24,035 nt of DNA from contig CANGHQ010000003.1 of assembly GCA_947453585.1 (NCBI GenBank), positions 1-24,035 on the forward strand. Reading direction: 5' to 3'. This document shows, piece by piece, positions 6,390 through 14,928 of this stretch (position 1 is the stretch's first letter; each line of letters begins with the position of its first letter). Below the pieces are notes generated by a model. That model worked only from the letters and a program-made list of their open reading frames with translations. It was not told the DNA's origin and searched no databases. Made by a program: the position numbers and the translations under genes. This DNA comes from Burkholderiales bacterium. Its GTDB lineage: Bacteria > Pseudomonadota > Gammaproteobacteria > Burkholderiales > Burkholderiaceae_C.

Positions 6390-7562
6390 ATGATGATAGC
6401 CCGCCAAGCCCTCTCCACACTGACTGAACGCCTGAATGAATCACCGGCGGTCGTGCTGCTCGGGCCGCGCCAGGTGGGCAAAACCACCTTGGCGCTCCAG
6501 CTGGCTGACACCTGGCCTGCAGGGGCTACTTACCTTGATTTGGAACGCCCCGCCGACCGGATGCGGCTTACCGATGCGGATGCTTTTTTGCGGGCCCAAG
6601 GCGGCAAGCTGGTCATCTTGGACGAGATCCACCGCATGCCCGGCCTGTTTGAGGTGCTGCGCGGCATCATCGACGAGCGCCGCCGTGCGGGGCAACGCTT
6701 TGGCCATTTTTTGCTGCTGGGCTCGGCCTCGCTGGACTTGATGCAACAAAGCAGTGAAACCCTGGCTGGACGGGTGGCCTATCTAGAAATTGGGCCGGTT
6801 CACGGCTTGGAGTGGCCTGGCGCCGATCTGGACACACTATGGCTGCGGGGCGGTTTTCCGGACAGCTTGCTGGCCGCCGATGATGGTGCGAGCTTGCGTT
6901 GGCGCGAAGACTTTGTGCGCAGCTACTTGCAGCGCGATGTGCCCATGTTTGCCCCACGCCTGCCTGCCGAAACCGTGGGTCGCCTGTGGACCATGCTCGC
7001 CCACCAGCAAGGCGCATTGCTGCAGCAAACCCGCCTGGCCAGTGGCCTGGGTGTGAGCAGCCCGGCGGTGGAGCGGTACATCGACCTGCTAGTAGACCTG
7101 CAACTGGTGCGGCGCCTGCGCCCCTGGAGCGGCAACGTGGGCAAGCGCCTGGTCAAAGCGCCCAAGGTGTACGTGCGCGACAGCGGCCTGGTGCACGCCT
7201 TGTTGGGCCTGGGCAGTTTGCACGACCTGGCAGGCCACCCCGTTTGCGGCCCCAGCTATGAGGGGTTTTGTATCGACAACCTCATGGCCGCCGCCAGCGC
7301 CAACTGCACGCCCCACACCTATCGCACGCACGCCGGGGCAGAGATCGACCTGCTCATCGCGCGCGCCGGTCAACCGTGGATGGCCATCGAAATCAAGCGC
7401 TCCACGGCACCCACCCTGAGCAAAGGTTTTGACATCGCCTGCGCCGACCTGAACATCGCGCAACGCTATGTGGTCTACCCCGGCACAGAACGCTTCCCGC
7501 TGCGCTATGGCGCGCAGGCCATCGGGCTGGTGGAGTTGATGCAAATACTCAGCGCTGGGTGA
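6390..7562 (+). CDS. AAA family ATPase with DUF4143 C-terminal domain (COG1373)
   Basis: A 390-residue protein. Residues 1-160 form an AAA_14 ATPase: Walker A GPRQVGKT (25-32), Walker B LVILDE (74-79), and sensor-like LLLGSASLDL. The C-terminal DUF4143 part includes YLQRDVPMFAPRLP, a winged-helix-like ALLQQTRLASGLGVSSPAVERYIDLL, YEGFCIDNLM, and the ending HAGAEIDLLI...MAIEIKRS, which has the acidic/EIK arrangement of the PD-(D/E)XK fold. Such proteins are common in genomic islands; their biochemical role is largely undefined, with suggested links to defence or toxin-antitoxin-like functions. It stands alone on the plus strand between antitoxin-like genes. The length is normal for the family. 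Confidence 0.92.
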   Translation: MMIARQALSTLTERLNESPAVVLLGPRQVGKTTLALQLADTWPAGATYLDLERPADRMRLTDADAFLRAQGGKLVILDEIHRMPGLFEVLRGIIDERRRAGQRFGHFLLLGSASLDLMQQSSETLAGRVAYLEIGPVHGLEWPGADLDTLWLRGGFPDSLLAADDGASLRWREDFVRSYLQRDVPMFAPRLPAETVGRLWTMLAHQQGALLQQTRLASGLGVSSPAVERYIDLLVDLQLVRRLRPWSGNVGKRLVKAPKVYVRDSGLVHALLGLGSLHDLAGHPVCGPSYEGFCIDNLMAAASANCTPHTYRTHAGAEIDLLIARAGQPWMAIEIKRSTAPTLSKGFDIACADLNIAQRYVVYPGTERFPLRYGAQAIGLVELMQILSAG

Positions 7563-7615
7563 TGGCAATACGCTGTCAAATCGCTTTGGGGCGGCGGCCT
7601 TGAACGGTTCAACAC

Positions 7616-7936
7616 TCAAGCAAACTCAAGCTCAATTTTTCCAGCGCCTTGCCGCTTGGTCTTGCCCACGGTGATCTTGATGTTGTGGCCGAGCTTTGCA
7701 ACGAGTTCGAGCATTTTTGCCTCGCTCACGCCGCGGAATTGTCCACGGGTGATTTTTGATATTTTTGCTTGGTCAATGCCAAGTAAAGCGGCTGCAGCTT
7801 CTTGGGTCAGGTGCCGGGCCTTGATAGAGCGGGCAATCTCTGCGGCCAAAGACGACTTGCGTTGCATTTCTTCAGCGTTGGCATAGCCAAGGTCGGCATA
7901 CACATTGGTGCTGCCCTCATCCATTTCGACGGTCAT
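7616..7936 (-). CDS. XRE-family HTH protein (HTH_37 / COG5606), orphan antitoxin-like
   Basis: A 106-residue protein with N-terminal STNVYADLGYANAEEMQRKSSLA followed by a Cro/C1 HTH (LTQEAAAALLGIDQAKISKITRGQFRGVSEAKMLELVAKLGHNIKITV). This pattern is that of COG5606 proteins, which usually form the antitoxin half of HigBA2-like pairs with a RelE/Gp49-type toxin. No toxin frame lies on either side. AGGAG precedes the ATG at 7936 at proper distance. It lies 54 bp downstream of a paralogue in the same orientation and converges with the ATPase gene. Confidence 0.88.
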   Translation of the reverse strand: MTVEMDEGSTNVYADLGYANAEEMQRKSSLAAEIARSIKARHLTQEAAAALLGIDQAKISKITRGQFRGVSEAKMLELVAKLGHNIKITVGKTKRQGAGKIELEFA

Positions 7937-7990
7937 TTTCCAGCTCCTTTCGTCTGATTTATCGAATTAAACGCCGCTTGCGCCCCCACT

Positions 7991-8320
7991 TCAAACCACC
8001 ACCAAACACCCCACCTCCGCCTTGCCCGGACGGATGGTGATTTCTATGTCGTAACCCAGACGCGTCAAGCAATCCATGCGCTTGCGCTCAGACAGATTGC
8101 TGAAATCACCGCGCATCATGTCCGACACCTTGGGCTGGGTCAGGCCCATGCGCGCGGCGGCGGCTTGTTGGGTCAGGCCCAGCGTCGCTATGGCTTTGCG
8201 GATTTTGATCACCAGGCCGGTTTTGATGCGCAGCTTGTCGGCGTCCGGCAGCCCCAGATCGGCGTAGACATTCGCGGAACCCCGGCGCACGCAGGCGCCA
8301 TCAATCAACCGTGTTTTCAT
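7991..8320 (-). CDS. XRE-family HTH protein (HTH_37 / COG5606), second paralogue
   Basis: A 109-residue protein related to its downstream neighbour: the shared framework is S-NVYADLG-(A/L)..A, KIRKAIATLGLTQQAAAARMGLTQPKVSDMMRGDFSNLSE and GYDIEITI. The HTH is intact. AAGGA precedes the ATG at 8320 by eight bases. It probably forms one transcript with the gene at 7616-7936. As with that gene, no RelE/Gp49-like toxin is found nearby, so it is an antitoxin-like DNA-binding protein without a partner, or a regulator of the local genes. The divergence between the two paralogues suggests separate acquisition or an old duplication. Confidence 0.87.
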   Translation of the reverse strand: MKTRLIDGACVRRGSANVYADLGLPDADKLRIKTGLVIKIRKAIATLGLTQQAAAARMGLTQPKVSDMMRGDFSNLSERKRMDCLTRLGYDIEITIRPGKAEVGCLVVV

Positions 8321-8434
8321 TTGCGCATTCCTTTAACCATCGCGGCAGCAACAGCGAGCCGTGCGTAAAGTATGGTCGCCAAGACTCGCATGCCACCTCA
8401 GCCCTCGCCCAATTGGCCGAACACACGCACACAC

Positions 8435-8462
8435 AAAAAAGCCCACTATCACTAGTGGGCTT
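8435..8462 (-). terminator. Rho-independent terminator of the pilin gene
   Basis: AAGCCCACTA (8439-8448), loop tcac, TAGTGGGCTT (8453-8462): a perfect 10-bp stem, followed on the minus strand by a run of T (8435-8440). It lies about 40 bases past the pilin stop codon. Confidence 0.92.
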
Positions 8463-8499
8463 CAACAATCAGGCCGAAGCCTAAGCAGTTAACCTACGA

Positions 8500-8952
8500 T
8501 CAGCAGATGGTTGCACCTGCGTTCTTGCACGTTCCGGTAACTGCCCAAGTAACTTTGCTGTTGGCAAAAGTCGGGGTGAGAATGTAGGTTTGGGCCGTTA
8601 GACCATTTACAGGAGCCGGAGTGGTCCCGCCGGTTCCGACCGCAGTCGCCGTGATTACGCCGTTCAATGTGGTTACAGACGCAATGTTTCCTTTAGCACC
8701 AGAGGTAGCATCAGTGATGTCTAGGTTAATGCCATTTGTATTGCTTGTACATCCGGTCACAGAACCTAAATCTTGCGCACAAACTTCCACTTGGGTTTTT
8801 AAGTTGGAGGTTGCAAGCACCACCTCCGTGAACTTAGCCTTCAAGGTGTAGCTTTGATAAGCCGGAATCGCCACCGCCGCCAAAATACCAATGATCGCAA
8901 CCACGATCATCAGCTCGATCAGGGTAAAACCCTTTTGCATTGTCTTGTTCAT
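8500..8952 (-). CDS. pilA: Type IV major pilin (PilA-like)
   Basis: A 150-residue type IVa prepilin. A short basic leader (MNKTMQKG) is followed by the prepilin peptidase site G8/F9, FTLIELMIVVAIIGILAAVAIPAYQ, with the needed Glu at +5 of the mature protein. The hydrophobic N-terminal helix is standard; the rest is Thr/Ala/Gly-rich with the C-terminal disulfide pair C142-C150 (CKNAGATIC) and a second Cys pair C58/C68. Pili of this type serve twitching, adhesion and DNA uptake. The ATG at 8952 was chosen because AGGGGA lies six bases upstream; the TTG one codon earlier is less likely. A terminator follows. The PglL-like gene about 2.9 kb downstream may glycosylate this pilin. Confidence 0.95.
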   Translation of the reverse strand: MNKTMQKGFTLIELMIVVAIIGILAAVAIPAYQSYTLKAKFTEVVLATSNLKTQVEVCAQDLGSVTGCTSNTNGINLDITDATSGAKGNIASVTTLNGVITATAVGTGGTTPAPVNGLTAQTYILTPTFANSKVTWAVTGTCKNAGATIC

Positions 8953-9115
8953 CAAAAATCCCCTAGGTAAAACATAAAAGAAGCGGCAGTCACCGCCAGG
9001 TGTGCAAACCGCACGTTTTCATTCTAGGCACAAAATCGGCCTGATTGGTGATTATTGCGAATTTTATTTATGATTTTCGTTACGATCACCGTTTGCCCTA
9101 CCGATTTAGCGGCTT

Positions 9116-9136
9116 GGCGGCCCGCGCGGGGCCGCC
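9116..9136 (-). terminator. GC-rich hairpin downstream of the TerC-family gene
   Basis: GGCGGCCC (9116-9123), 5-base loop, GGGCCGCC (9129-9136), a perfect 8-bp stem nine bases past the stop codon. There is no T-run after it on the minus strand, so it may stabilise the mRNA end or act with Rho rather than terminate by itself. Confidence 0.5.
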
Positions 9137-9145
9137 CGGGCGGGC

Positions 9146-9829
9146 TTAGTTTGCGGCGGTTTGCCCGCGCTTTTGCAGCCAGCGGCCCAGGCCCAGCACC
9201 AGGGCTGCGCCCAGCACGGGGCCGGCCTGGTGCAGCCAAGGCAGGTCTTGCATCAGGGTGGCCAAAATGGTGTCGTTGGCCATGGTTTCGCCGCCCACCC
9301 AGCCAATCAGCGCGGCGCCCAGCGTTACCACCACCGGAAAGCGCTCCATCAGCCGGATCATCATGGTGCTGCCAAACACCACCATGGGGATGCTGATAGC
9401 CAGGCCCAGCACCAGCAGCAGCATGCTGCCTTTGGCCGCAGCGGCCACGCCAATGACGTTGTCCAGGCTCATCACCAGGTCGGCTATCAAAATGGTGCGC
9501 ATGGCGGCCAGCAGGGTGCCGTGGGTTTTCTCTTCGCCTTCGCCCTCGCCCTGGTCGCTCAGCAGTTGCACGCCGATGTACAGCAGCAGCACGCCGCCCA
9601 CTATTTGCAAATAGGGCATGGCCAGCAGCTTGACGGCCACCACCGTCAGCCCAATGCGCAGCACCACGGCCGCACCTGAGCCAAACAGCACCGCCTGGCG
9701 CTGCTGTTTGGCGGGCAAGCTGCGCGCGGCCAGGGCAATGACCACGGCGTTGTCGCCCGACAAGATGATGTTGATCCAGATGATCTTCAGTAGGCCAATC
9801 CAAAACTCAGTGGTTTGTAGAAATTCCAT
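9146..9829 (-). CDS. TerC/YjbE-family integral membrane protein, probable metal (Mn) transporter
   Basis: A 227-residue protein with seven to eight hydrophobic helices. Two repeated acidic motifs mark the family: IILSGDNAVVIALAARSLP (D26, N27) and VMSLDNVIGVAA (D123, N124). An acidic cytosolic loop (DQGEGEGEE) separates the halves. Members of the YjbE branch of TerC are linked to manganese export or metalation of exported enzymes, and their genes are often controlled by the Mn-sensing yybP-ykoY riboswitch. It lies downstream of sucD on the same strand; a strong intrinsic terminator sits only 25 bp before its start, which suggests control by readthrough. Start ATG 9829. Confidence 0.92.
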   Translation of the reverse strand: MEFLQTTEFWIGLLKIIWINIILSGDNAVVIALAARSLPAKQQRQAVLFGSGAAVVLRIGLTVVAVKLLAMPYLQIVGGVLLLYIGVQLLSDQGEGEGEEKTHGTLLAAMRTILIADLVMSLDNVIGVAAAAKGSMLLLVLGLAISIPMVVFGSTMMIRLMERFPVVVTLGAALIGWVGGETMANDTILATLMQDLPWLHQAGPVLGAALVLGLGRWLQKRGQTAAN

Positions 9830-9854
9830 GCGCGCTCCGTGGGGGGCCTTTAAT

Positions 9855-9891
9855 GAAAAAAAGTGCCCGAACGGTTGTGTCAGGGCACTTT
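9855..9891 (-). terminator. Intrinsic terminator between sucD and the TerC gene, possible attenuator
   Basis: On the minus strand AAAGTGCCC pairs perfectly with GGGCACTTT around a 14-base loop (stem arms 9860-9868 and 9883-9891) and runs into a long T-tail (9855-9862). It ends sucCD transcription or attenuates TerC expression; only 25 bp remain between it and the TerC start, too few for another promoter. Confidence 0.9.
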
Positions 9892-9965
9892 GGTGGCAGG
9901 GCTGGAGCGGGTATTACGGGTAGATTCCCCCGCGCCGGGCCTTGCGCAATTGCAGAGTATTGTAT

Positions 9966-10859
9966 TTACAGCATTGCTTTAAGCAGCTTTGCCATTTCTG
10001 ACGGGTTGCGGGTGATGGTGAATCCGCACTCTTCCATGATGGCGAGTTTGGCGTCCGCCGTGTCCGCGCCGCCGCTGATCAAGGCGCCCGCGTGGCCCAT
10101 GCGCTTGCCCGCAGGAGCGGTCACACCGGCGATAAAGCCGACGATGGGTTTTTTCATGTTGAGCTTGCACCAGCGGGCGGCTTCGGCTTCGTCGGGTCCG
10201 CCGATTTCGCCAATCATGATGACGGCGTCGGTATCGGGGTCGTCGTTAAAGGCGCGCATCACGTCGATGTGCTTGAGGCCATTGATGGGGTCGCCACCAA
10301 TGCCCACGGCTGACGACTGGCCCAGACCGATTTCGGTCAGTTGCGCCACGGCTTCGTAGGTGAGCGTGCCCGAGCGGCTGACCACGCCAATGCGGCCCTT
10401 GCGGTGGATGTGGCCGGGCATGATGCCGATCTTGATCTCGTCAGGCGTGATCAGGCCGGGGCAGTTGGGCCCAAGCAGCAGCGTTTTTTTGCCGCCGGCG
10501 GCTTCTTTGGCGCGCATGCGGTTGCGCACTTCGAGCATGTCTTTGACTGGAATGCCTTCGGTAATGCAGATGGCCAGGTCCAGATCGGCCTCCACAGCCT
10601 CCCAGATGGCGGCAGCAGCACCGGCCGGTGGCACGTAGATCACCGACACAGTGGCGCCGGTCTCATGCGCGGCTTCTTTGACGGACGCGTAGATGGGGAT
10701 GTTAAAGATCGACTCGCCGGCTTTTTTGGGGTTCACACCGGCCACAAAGCATTCTTTGCCGTTGGCGTATTCCTGGCACTTTTCGGTGTGGAACTGGCCG
10801 GTTTTGCCGGTAATGCCTTGGGTGATGACGCGGGTGTCTTTGTTGATAAAGATGGACAT
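9966..10859 (-). CDS. sucD: Succinyl-CoA synthetase (ADP-forming) alpha subunit
   Basis: A 297-residue protein, the normal length for SucD. The N-terminal CoA-binding Rossmann domain shows VITQGITGKTGQFHTE; the middle has LLGPNCPGLITP and IGVVSRSGTLTYE; the catalytic His that is phosphorylated is H256 in GKRMGHAGALISGG. With SucC it converts succinyl-CoA to succinate with formation of ATP in the TCA cycle. The start at MSIFINKDTR was chosen by family alignment; an upstream in-frame ATG 15 codons earlier would overlap the end of sucC. It lies 19 bp after sucC, in one operon. Confidence 0.98.
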   Translation of the reverse strand: MSIFINKDTRVITQGITGKTGQFHTEKCQEYANGKECFVAGVNPKKAGESIFNIPIYASVKEAAHETGATVSVIYVPPAGAAAAIWEAVEADLDLAICITEGIPVKDMLEVRNRMRAKEAAGGKKTLLLGPNCPGLITPDEIKIGIMPGHIHRKGRIGVVSRSGTLTYEAVAQLTEIGLGQSSAVGIGGDPINGLKHIDVMRAFNDDPDTDAVIMIGEIGGPDEAEAARWCKLNMKKPIVGFIAGVTAPAGKRMGHAGALISGGADTADAKLAIMEECGFTITRNPSEMAKLLKAML

Positions 10860-10878
10860 GGCTTGGTTCTTTCTGGCT

Positions 10879-12048
10879 TTAGGCGTGGGCGTTGACAGCG
10901 GCAACCACTTTTTGGGCGGCGTCAGCCATGGTGTCGGCGCTGATGATGGGCAGGCCCGAGTCGGCCAGCATTTGCTTGCCCATCTCTTCGTTGGTGCCCT
11001 TCATGCGCACCACCAGGGGCACGGACAAGTTCACTGCCTTGCAGGCCACGATGATGCCGGTGGCAATGGTGTCGCACTTCATGATGCCGCCAAAGATGTT
11101 GACCAAAATGGCCTTGACCTTGGGGTTTTTGAGCATGATCTTGAAGGCTTCGGTCACTTTTTCAGGAGTAGCGCCGCCGCCCACGTCCAAGAAGTTGGCC
11201 GGCTCGGCGCCAAACAGCTTGATGGTGTCCATGGTGGCCATGGCCAGGCCTGCGCCGTTGACCAGGCAGCCAATGTTGCCGTCCAGGCTGATGTAGGCCA
11301 GGTCAAACTTGGAAGCCTCGACTTCGGCGGGGTCTTCTTCGTCCAGATCGCGGTAGGCCACGATTTCGGGGTGGCGGAACAGGGCGTTGGCGTCAAAGTT
11401 GAACTTGGCGTCCAGGGCTTTGATGTTGCCGTTGCCTTCCAAGATCAGGGGGTTGATCTCGACCAGGCTGGCGTCGGTGTCCATGTAGATTTTGTACAGC
11501 TTTTGCAGCACGTCCACGGCTTGCGCGGTAGACGCAGCAGGCACGCCAATGGCGTCGCTCAGCTTGGTGGCTTGCGCGTCGGTCAGGCCCAGGGCCGGAT
11601 CAACGATTTCGGTCATGATTTTCTCGGGCGTGTCGTGGGCCACGCCTTCAATGTCCATGCCACCTTCGCTGGAAACAATCATGGCCACGCGCTGGCTGGC
11701 GCGGTCGGTCACGGCGGACACGTAGTATTCATTTTTGATGTCGGCGCCGTCTTCAATCAACAAGCGACGCACTTTTTGGCCCAAGGGACCGGTTTGGTGG
11801 GTGATGAGCTGCATGCCCAAGATTTCGGTGGCCAGCGCTTTGACTTCGTCAATCGAGCGCGCCAGCTTGACGCCGCCGCCCTTGCCACGGCCGCCCGCGT
11901 GGATTTGCGCCTTGACCACCCACACCGGGCCGCCGAGTTTTTGCGCGGCTTCCACAGCCTCTTGCACGGTGAATGCGGGGATGCCGCGGGGTACGGGCAC
12001 GCCCGCATTGCGCAAGATTTCCTTGCCTTGGTATTCGTGGATCTTCAT
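10879..12048 (-). CDS. sucC: Succinyl-CoA synthetase (ADP-forming) beta subunit
   Basis: A 389-residue protein, as expected for SucC. It starts MKIHEYQGKEILRNAGVPVPRG, the ATP-grasp domain opening, with the nucleotide-binding GGRGKGGGVKLA segment, EINPLILEGNGNIKALDAK (metal/nucleotide site) and the C-terminal ligase domain with AILVNIFGGIMKCDTIA. It forms the nucleotide-binding half of succinyl-CoA synthetase. An ATG 20 codons upstream is in frame but lacks family support. It is the first gene of sucCD, divergent from argC. Confidence 0.98.
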   Translation of the reverse strand: MKIHEYQGKEILRNAGVPVPRGIPAFTVQEAVEAAQKLGGPVWVVKAQIHAGGRGKGGGVKLARSIDEVKALATEILGMQLITHQTGPLGQKVRRLLIEDGADIKNEYYVSAVTDRASQRVAMIVSSEGGMDIEGVAHDTPEKIMTEIVDPALGLTDAQATKLSDAIGVPAASTAQAVDVLQKLYKIYMDTDASLVEINPLILEGNGNIKALDAKFNFDANALFRHPEIVAYRDLDEEDPAEVEASKFDLAYISLDGNIGCLVNGAGLAMATMDTIKLFGAEPANFLDVGGGATPEKVTEAFKIMLKNPKVKAILVNIFGGIMKCDTIATGIIVACKAVNLSVPLVVRMKGTNEEMGKQMLADSGLPIISADTMADAAQKVVAAVNAHA

Positions 12049-12144
12049 GACTTCTCTCTTTGCGACGGGACAAATGTTTGCCGGGCGATGCCGACACTGT
12101 GCGGCCAAAGCGGGGCCTGGGCGCTTAACCGGGGAACTGTATCA

Positions 12145-12159
12145 TGGTGCGGTGCACCA
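12145..12159. promoter_or_regulatory. Inverted repeat in the sucC-argC divergent intergenic region
   Basis: TGGTGC-ggt-GCACCA, a perfect 6-bp dyad. It lies about 100 bp from both the sucC and argC starts within the 210-bp region that must hold both promoters, so it may be an operator for either gene. No regulator can be named from the site. Confidence 0.4.
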
Positions 12160-12165
12160 AACTTG

Positions 12166-12198
12166 CCCCGTTCTTACGGGGGAGACAAGGTTTTTTTT
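12166..12198 (+). other. Hairpin plus T-run in the argC leader
   Basis: CCCCGT (12166-12171), loop tctt, ACGGGG (12176-12181), then nine bases and eight T (12191-12198). The gap between stem and T-run is too long for a classic terminator; it may be a weak attenuator or an mRNA leader structure of argC. Confidence 0.3.
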
Positions 12199-12258
12199 CG
12201 AGCCAATGGGCCCAAAAACTGCCACGGTTTTGTTATCCATTCAAAGACCATTTTTTCC

Positions 12259-13194
12259 ATGAAAAAGATTTTTATCGACGGCGAAGCCGGCACCACCGGC
12301 CTGCAAATCCGCGAGCGCCTGAGCGCCATGGCGGGCCTGGAGCTGCTGAGCATTGACCCCGCGCTGCGCAAAGACGCCAACGCCAAACGCGCGCTCTTGG
12401 CGCAAGCCGACGTGGTCATTTTGTGCCTGCACGACGACGCGGCTATCGAATCGGTCGCCATGGTGGACGCACTGGCGCGCGAGTCTGGCAAAGCAGGCCC
12501 GCGCATCATTGACGCATCTACCGCGCACCGCACGGCGCCGGGCTGGGTTTACGGCTTTGCCGAACTCTGCGCCGGCCAGGCCGAGCGCATTGCCAGCGCC
12601 CAGCGCGTGGCCAACCCCGGCTGCTACGCCACCGGCGCCATTGCGCTCTTGCGCCCTTTGATCGACGCGGGGCTTATTCCGGCCGACTTTGCCGTGTGTT
12701 TGCCGTCAGTCAGCGGCTACTCAGGCGGCGGGCGGCCCATGATTGAGGCCTATGAAGCTGGCACCGCCCCTGCGCTAGAGCTGTACGCGCTGGGCCTGAA
12801 GCACAAACACATTCCCGAAATCATGCATTGCACCGGCCTGACGCGCCGCCCCCTGTTTGTGCCGTCCGTGGCCAACTTTGCCCAAGGCATGCTGGTGCAA
12901 CTGCCCTTGCACCTGGACCAGTTGCCCGGCCAACCCAGCGCCCAAGACCTGGAAGCCGCGCTGCGCGCCCACTACAAGGGCAGCCGCTACGTGACGGTTG
13001 AGCCCGCCACCCCCGACAACAAACTAGACGCCGTGGCGTTAGCCGGCACCAACCAGATGGAACTGCGCGTGTTTGCCAACGACGCCGCCGCAGACGGCTT
13101 CGCCCACGCCCTGCTGGTAGCCCGCCTGGACAACCTGGGCAAAGGCGCCAGCGGCGCGGCGGTGCAGAACTTGGAGTTGATGTTGGGGATGTAA
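12259..13194 (+). CDS. argC: N-acetyl-gamma-glutamyl-phosphate reductase, type 2 (short form)
   Basis: A 311-residue enzyme. The N-terminal Rossmann part (KIFIDGEAGTTGLQIRERL) binds NADPH; the active-site Cys is C122 in RVANPGCYATGAIAL; the substrate-side segment SVSGYSGGGRPMIEAYE and LKHKHIPEIMH provide the catalytic His. It reduces N-acetylglutamyl-5-phosphate to the semialdehyde in arginine synthesis. The length and the GTTGLQIRERL start match the short type 2 ArgC (TIGR01851) rather than the ~345-residue type 1. The long upstream open frame is only a shadow of sucC/sucD. No clear Shine-Dalgarno precedes the ATG. It is divergent from sucC. Confidence 0.95.
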   Translation: MKKIFIDGEAGTTGLQIRERLSAMAGLELLSIDPALRKDANAKRALLAQADVVILCLHDDAAIESVAMVDALARESGKAGPRIIDASTAHRTAPGWVYGFAELCAGQAERIASAQRVANPGCYATGAIALLRPLIDAGLIPADFAVCLPSVSGYSGGGRPMIEAYEAGTAPALELYALGLKHKHIPEIMHCTGLTRRPLFVPSVANFAQGMLVQLPLHLDQLPGQPSAQDLEAALRAHYKGSRYVTVEPATPDNKLDAVALAGTNQMELRVFANDAAADGFAHALLVARLDNLGKGASGAAVQNLELMLGM

Positions 13195-13257
13195 ACGGGC
13201 GGGGGCCCGGCTTGACGCATTCGGCCTGGGCACCGGCCGTCAACAGAAGAAGCAATC

Positions 13258-13719
13258 CTAGACTTCATCCGCATCAAACGCCCCCGACACCACGCGCGCA
13301 ATGGCCTCGCCGCCAAAGCCCCGGCTGGCCAGAAAGCGCACTTGTTTGGCGCGCTCAGCGGGGGTGGTGGCGGGGGCGCCAAACTTTTTGCGCCAGACAG
13401 CGAAGGCGCGTTCGGGTTCGGTGGCTTTGAGGTCGGTCACGGCTTGGGCTACCGCGTCGGGCGCCAGGCCTTTGGATTGCAGCTCGTGTTTGATGCGGGC
13501 GGTGCCGAGTTTGGCGCTGCGCCGGTGCAGCACCGAGGCGACCACGCGGTCTTCGTTGATGAAGTCTTTGGCCGCCAAGGTGTCGAGCACTTGGGCCAGC
13601 GCGCCGGGGCTTTCTTCATATTGCGCAAGCTTGCGCTCCAACTCGGCGCGCGAATGTTCGCGGGCGCTGAGCAGGCGCAGCGCGCGGCCAGTGAGCGACA
13701 GGGGGGTGCTTGTTGCCAT
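13258..13719 (-). CDS. recX: RecX, regulator of RecA
   Basis: A 153-residue RecX protein built from three-helix repeats: LTGRALRLLSAREHSRAELERKLAQYE, VLDTLAAKDFINEDRVVASVLHRRSAKLGTARIKHELQSKGL, and the third repeat ending KQVRFLASRGFGGEAIARVVSG. RecX binds within the RecA filament groove and limits its growth. The start at MATSTPLSLTGRAL was chosen by family fit; an in-frame ATG 13 codons upstream lies right after a GC-rich hairpin and is less likely. It follows recA on the same strand with 62 bp between, and converges with argC. Confidence 0.93.
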   Translation of the reverse strand: MATSTPLSLTGRALRLLSAREHSRAELERKLAQYEESPGALAQVLDTLAAKDFINEDRVVASVLHRRSAKLGTARIKHELQSKGLAPDAVAQAVTDLKATEPERAFAVWRKKFGAPATTPAERAKQVRFLASRGFGGEAIARVVSGAFDADEV

Positions 13720-13739
13720 GGGAACGGGGATGAACTGAA

Positions 13740-13755
13740 GCGGCGGGGCCGCCGC
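13740..13755 (-). other. GC-rich hairpin in the recA-recX gap
   Basis: GCGGCGG-gg-CCGCCGC, a perfect 7-bp stem between recA stop and recX start. In Escherichia coli a hairpin at the same place partly terminates transcription so that recX is expressed at a low level by readthrough. The same role is inferred here, although there is no T-run and the 2-base loop must open in practice. Confidence 0.45.
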
Positions 13756-13781
13756 CATGGCGGCACCCGCGCTGGGCGGCT

Positions 13782-14867
<1,086 letters not shown>

Positions 14868-14928
14868 GAGAAATCTCCTGTGAGGGTGGGTGGGTAATCT
14901 TGGAATCTGGCCTCTGGGATTAACCACA

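Noticed and set aside
8953..9060. Search for a sigma-54 promoter upstream of pilA, as in many type IV pilin genes.
   Set aside because: Candidates with GG and GC at roughly -24/-12 do not have the required spacing; a TAGAAT-like hexamer exists but lacks a good -35 partner.
9892..9965. yybP-ykoY (Mn) riboswitch core in the TerC leader.
   Set aside because: The leader is structured and ends in a terminator, but the conserved GGGGAGTA-type core was not clearly found, so no riboswitch feature was listed.
10693..12258. Very long open frame on the plus strand joined to argC (833 codons in all).
   Set aside because: The part upstream of the argC ATG lies antisense to sucC and sucD, is rich in His/Gln/Val as expected of a shadow frame, and has no domain or signal. 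The argC family N-terminus begins exactly at 12259.
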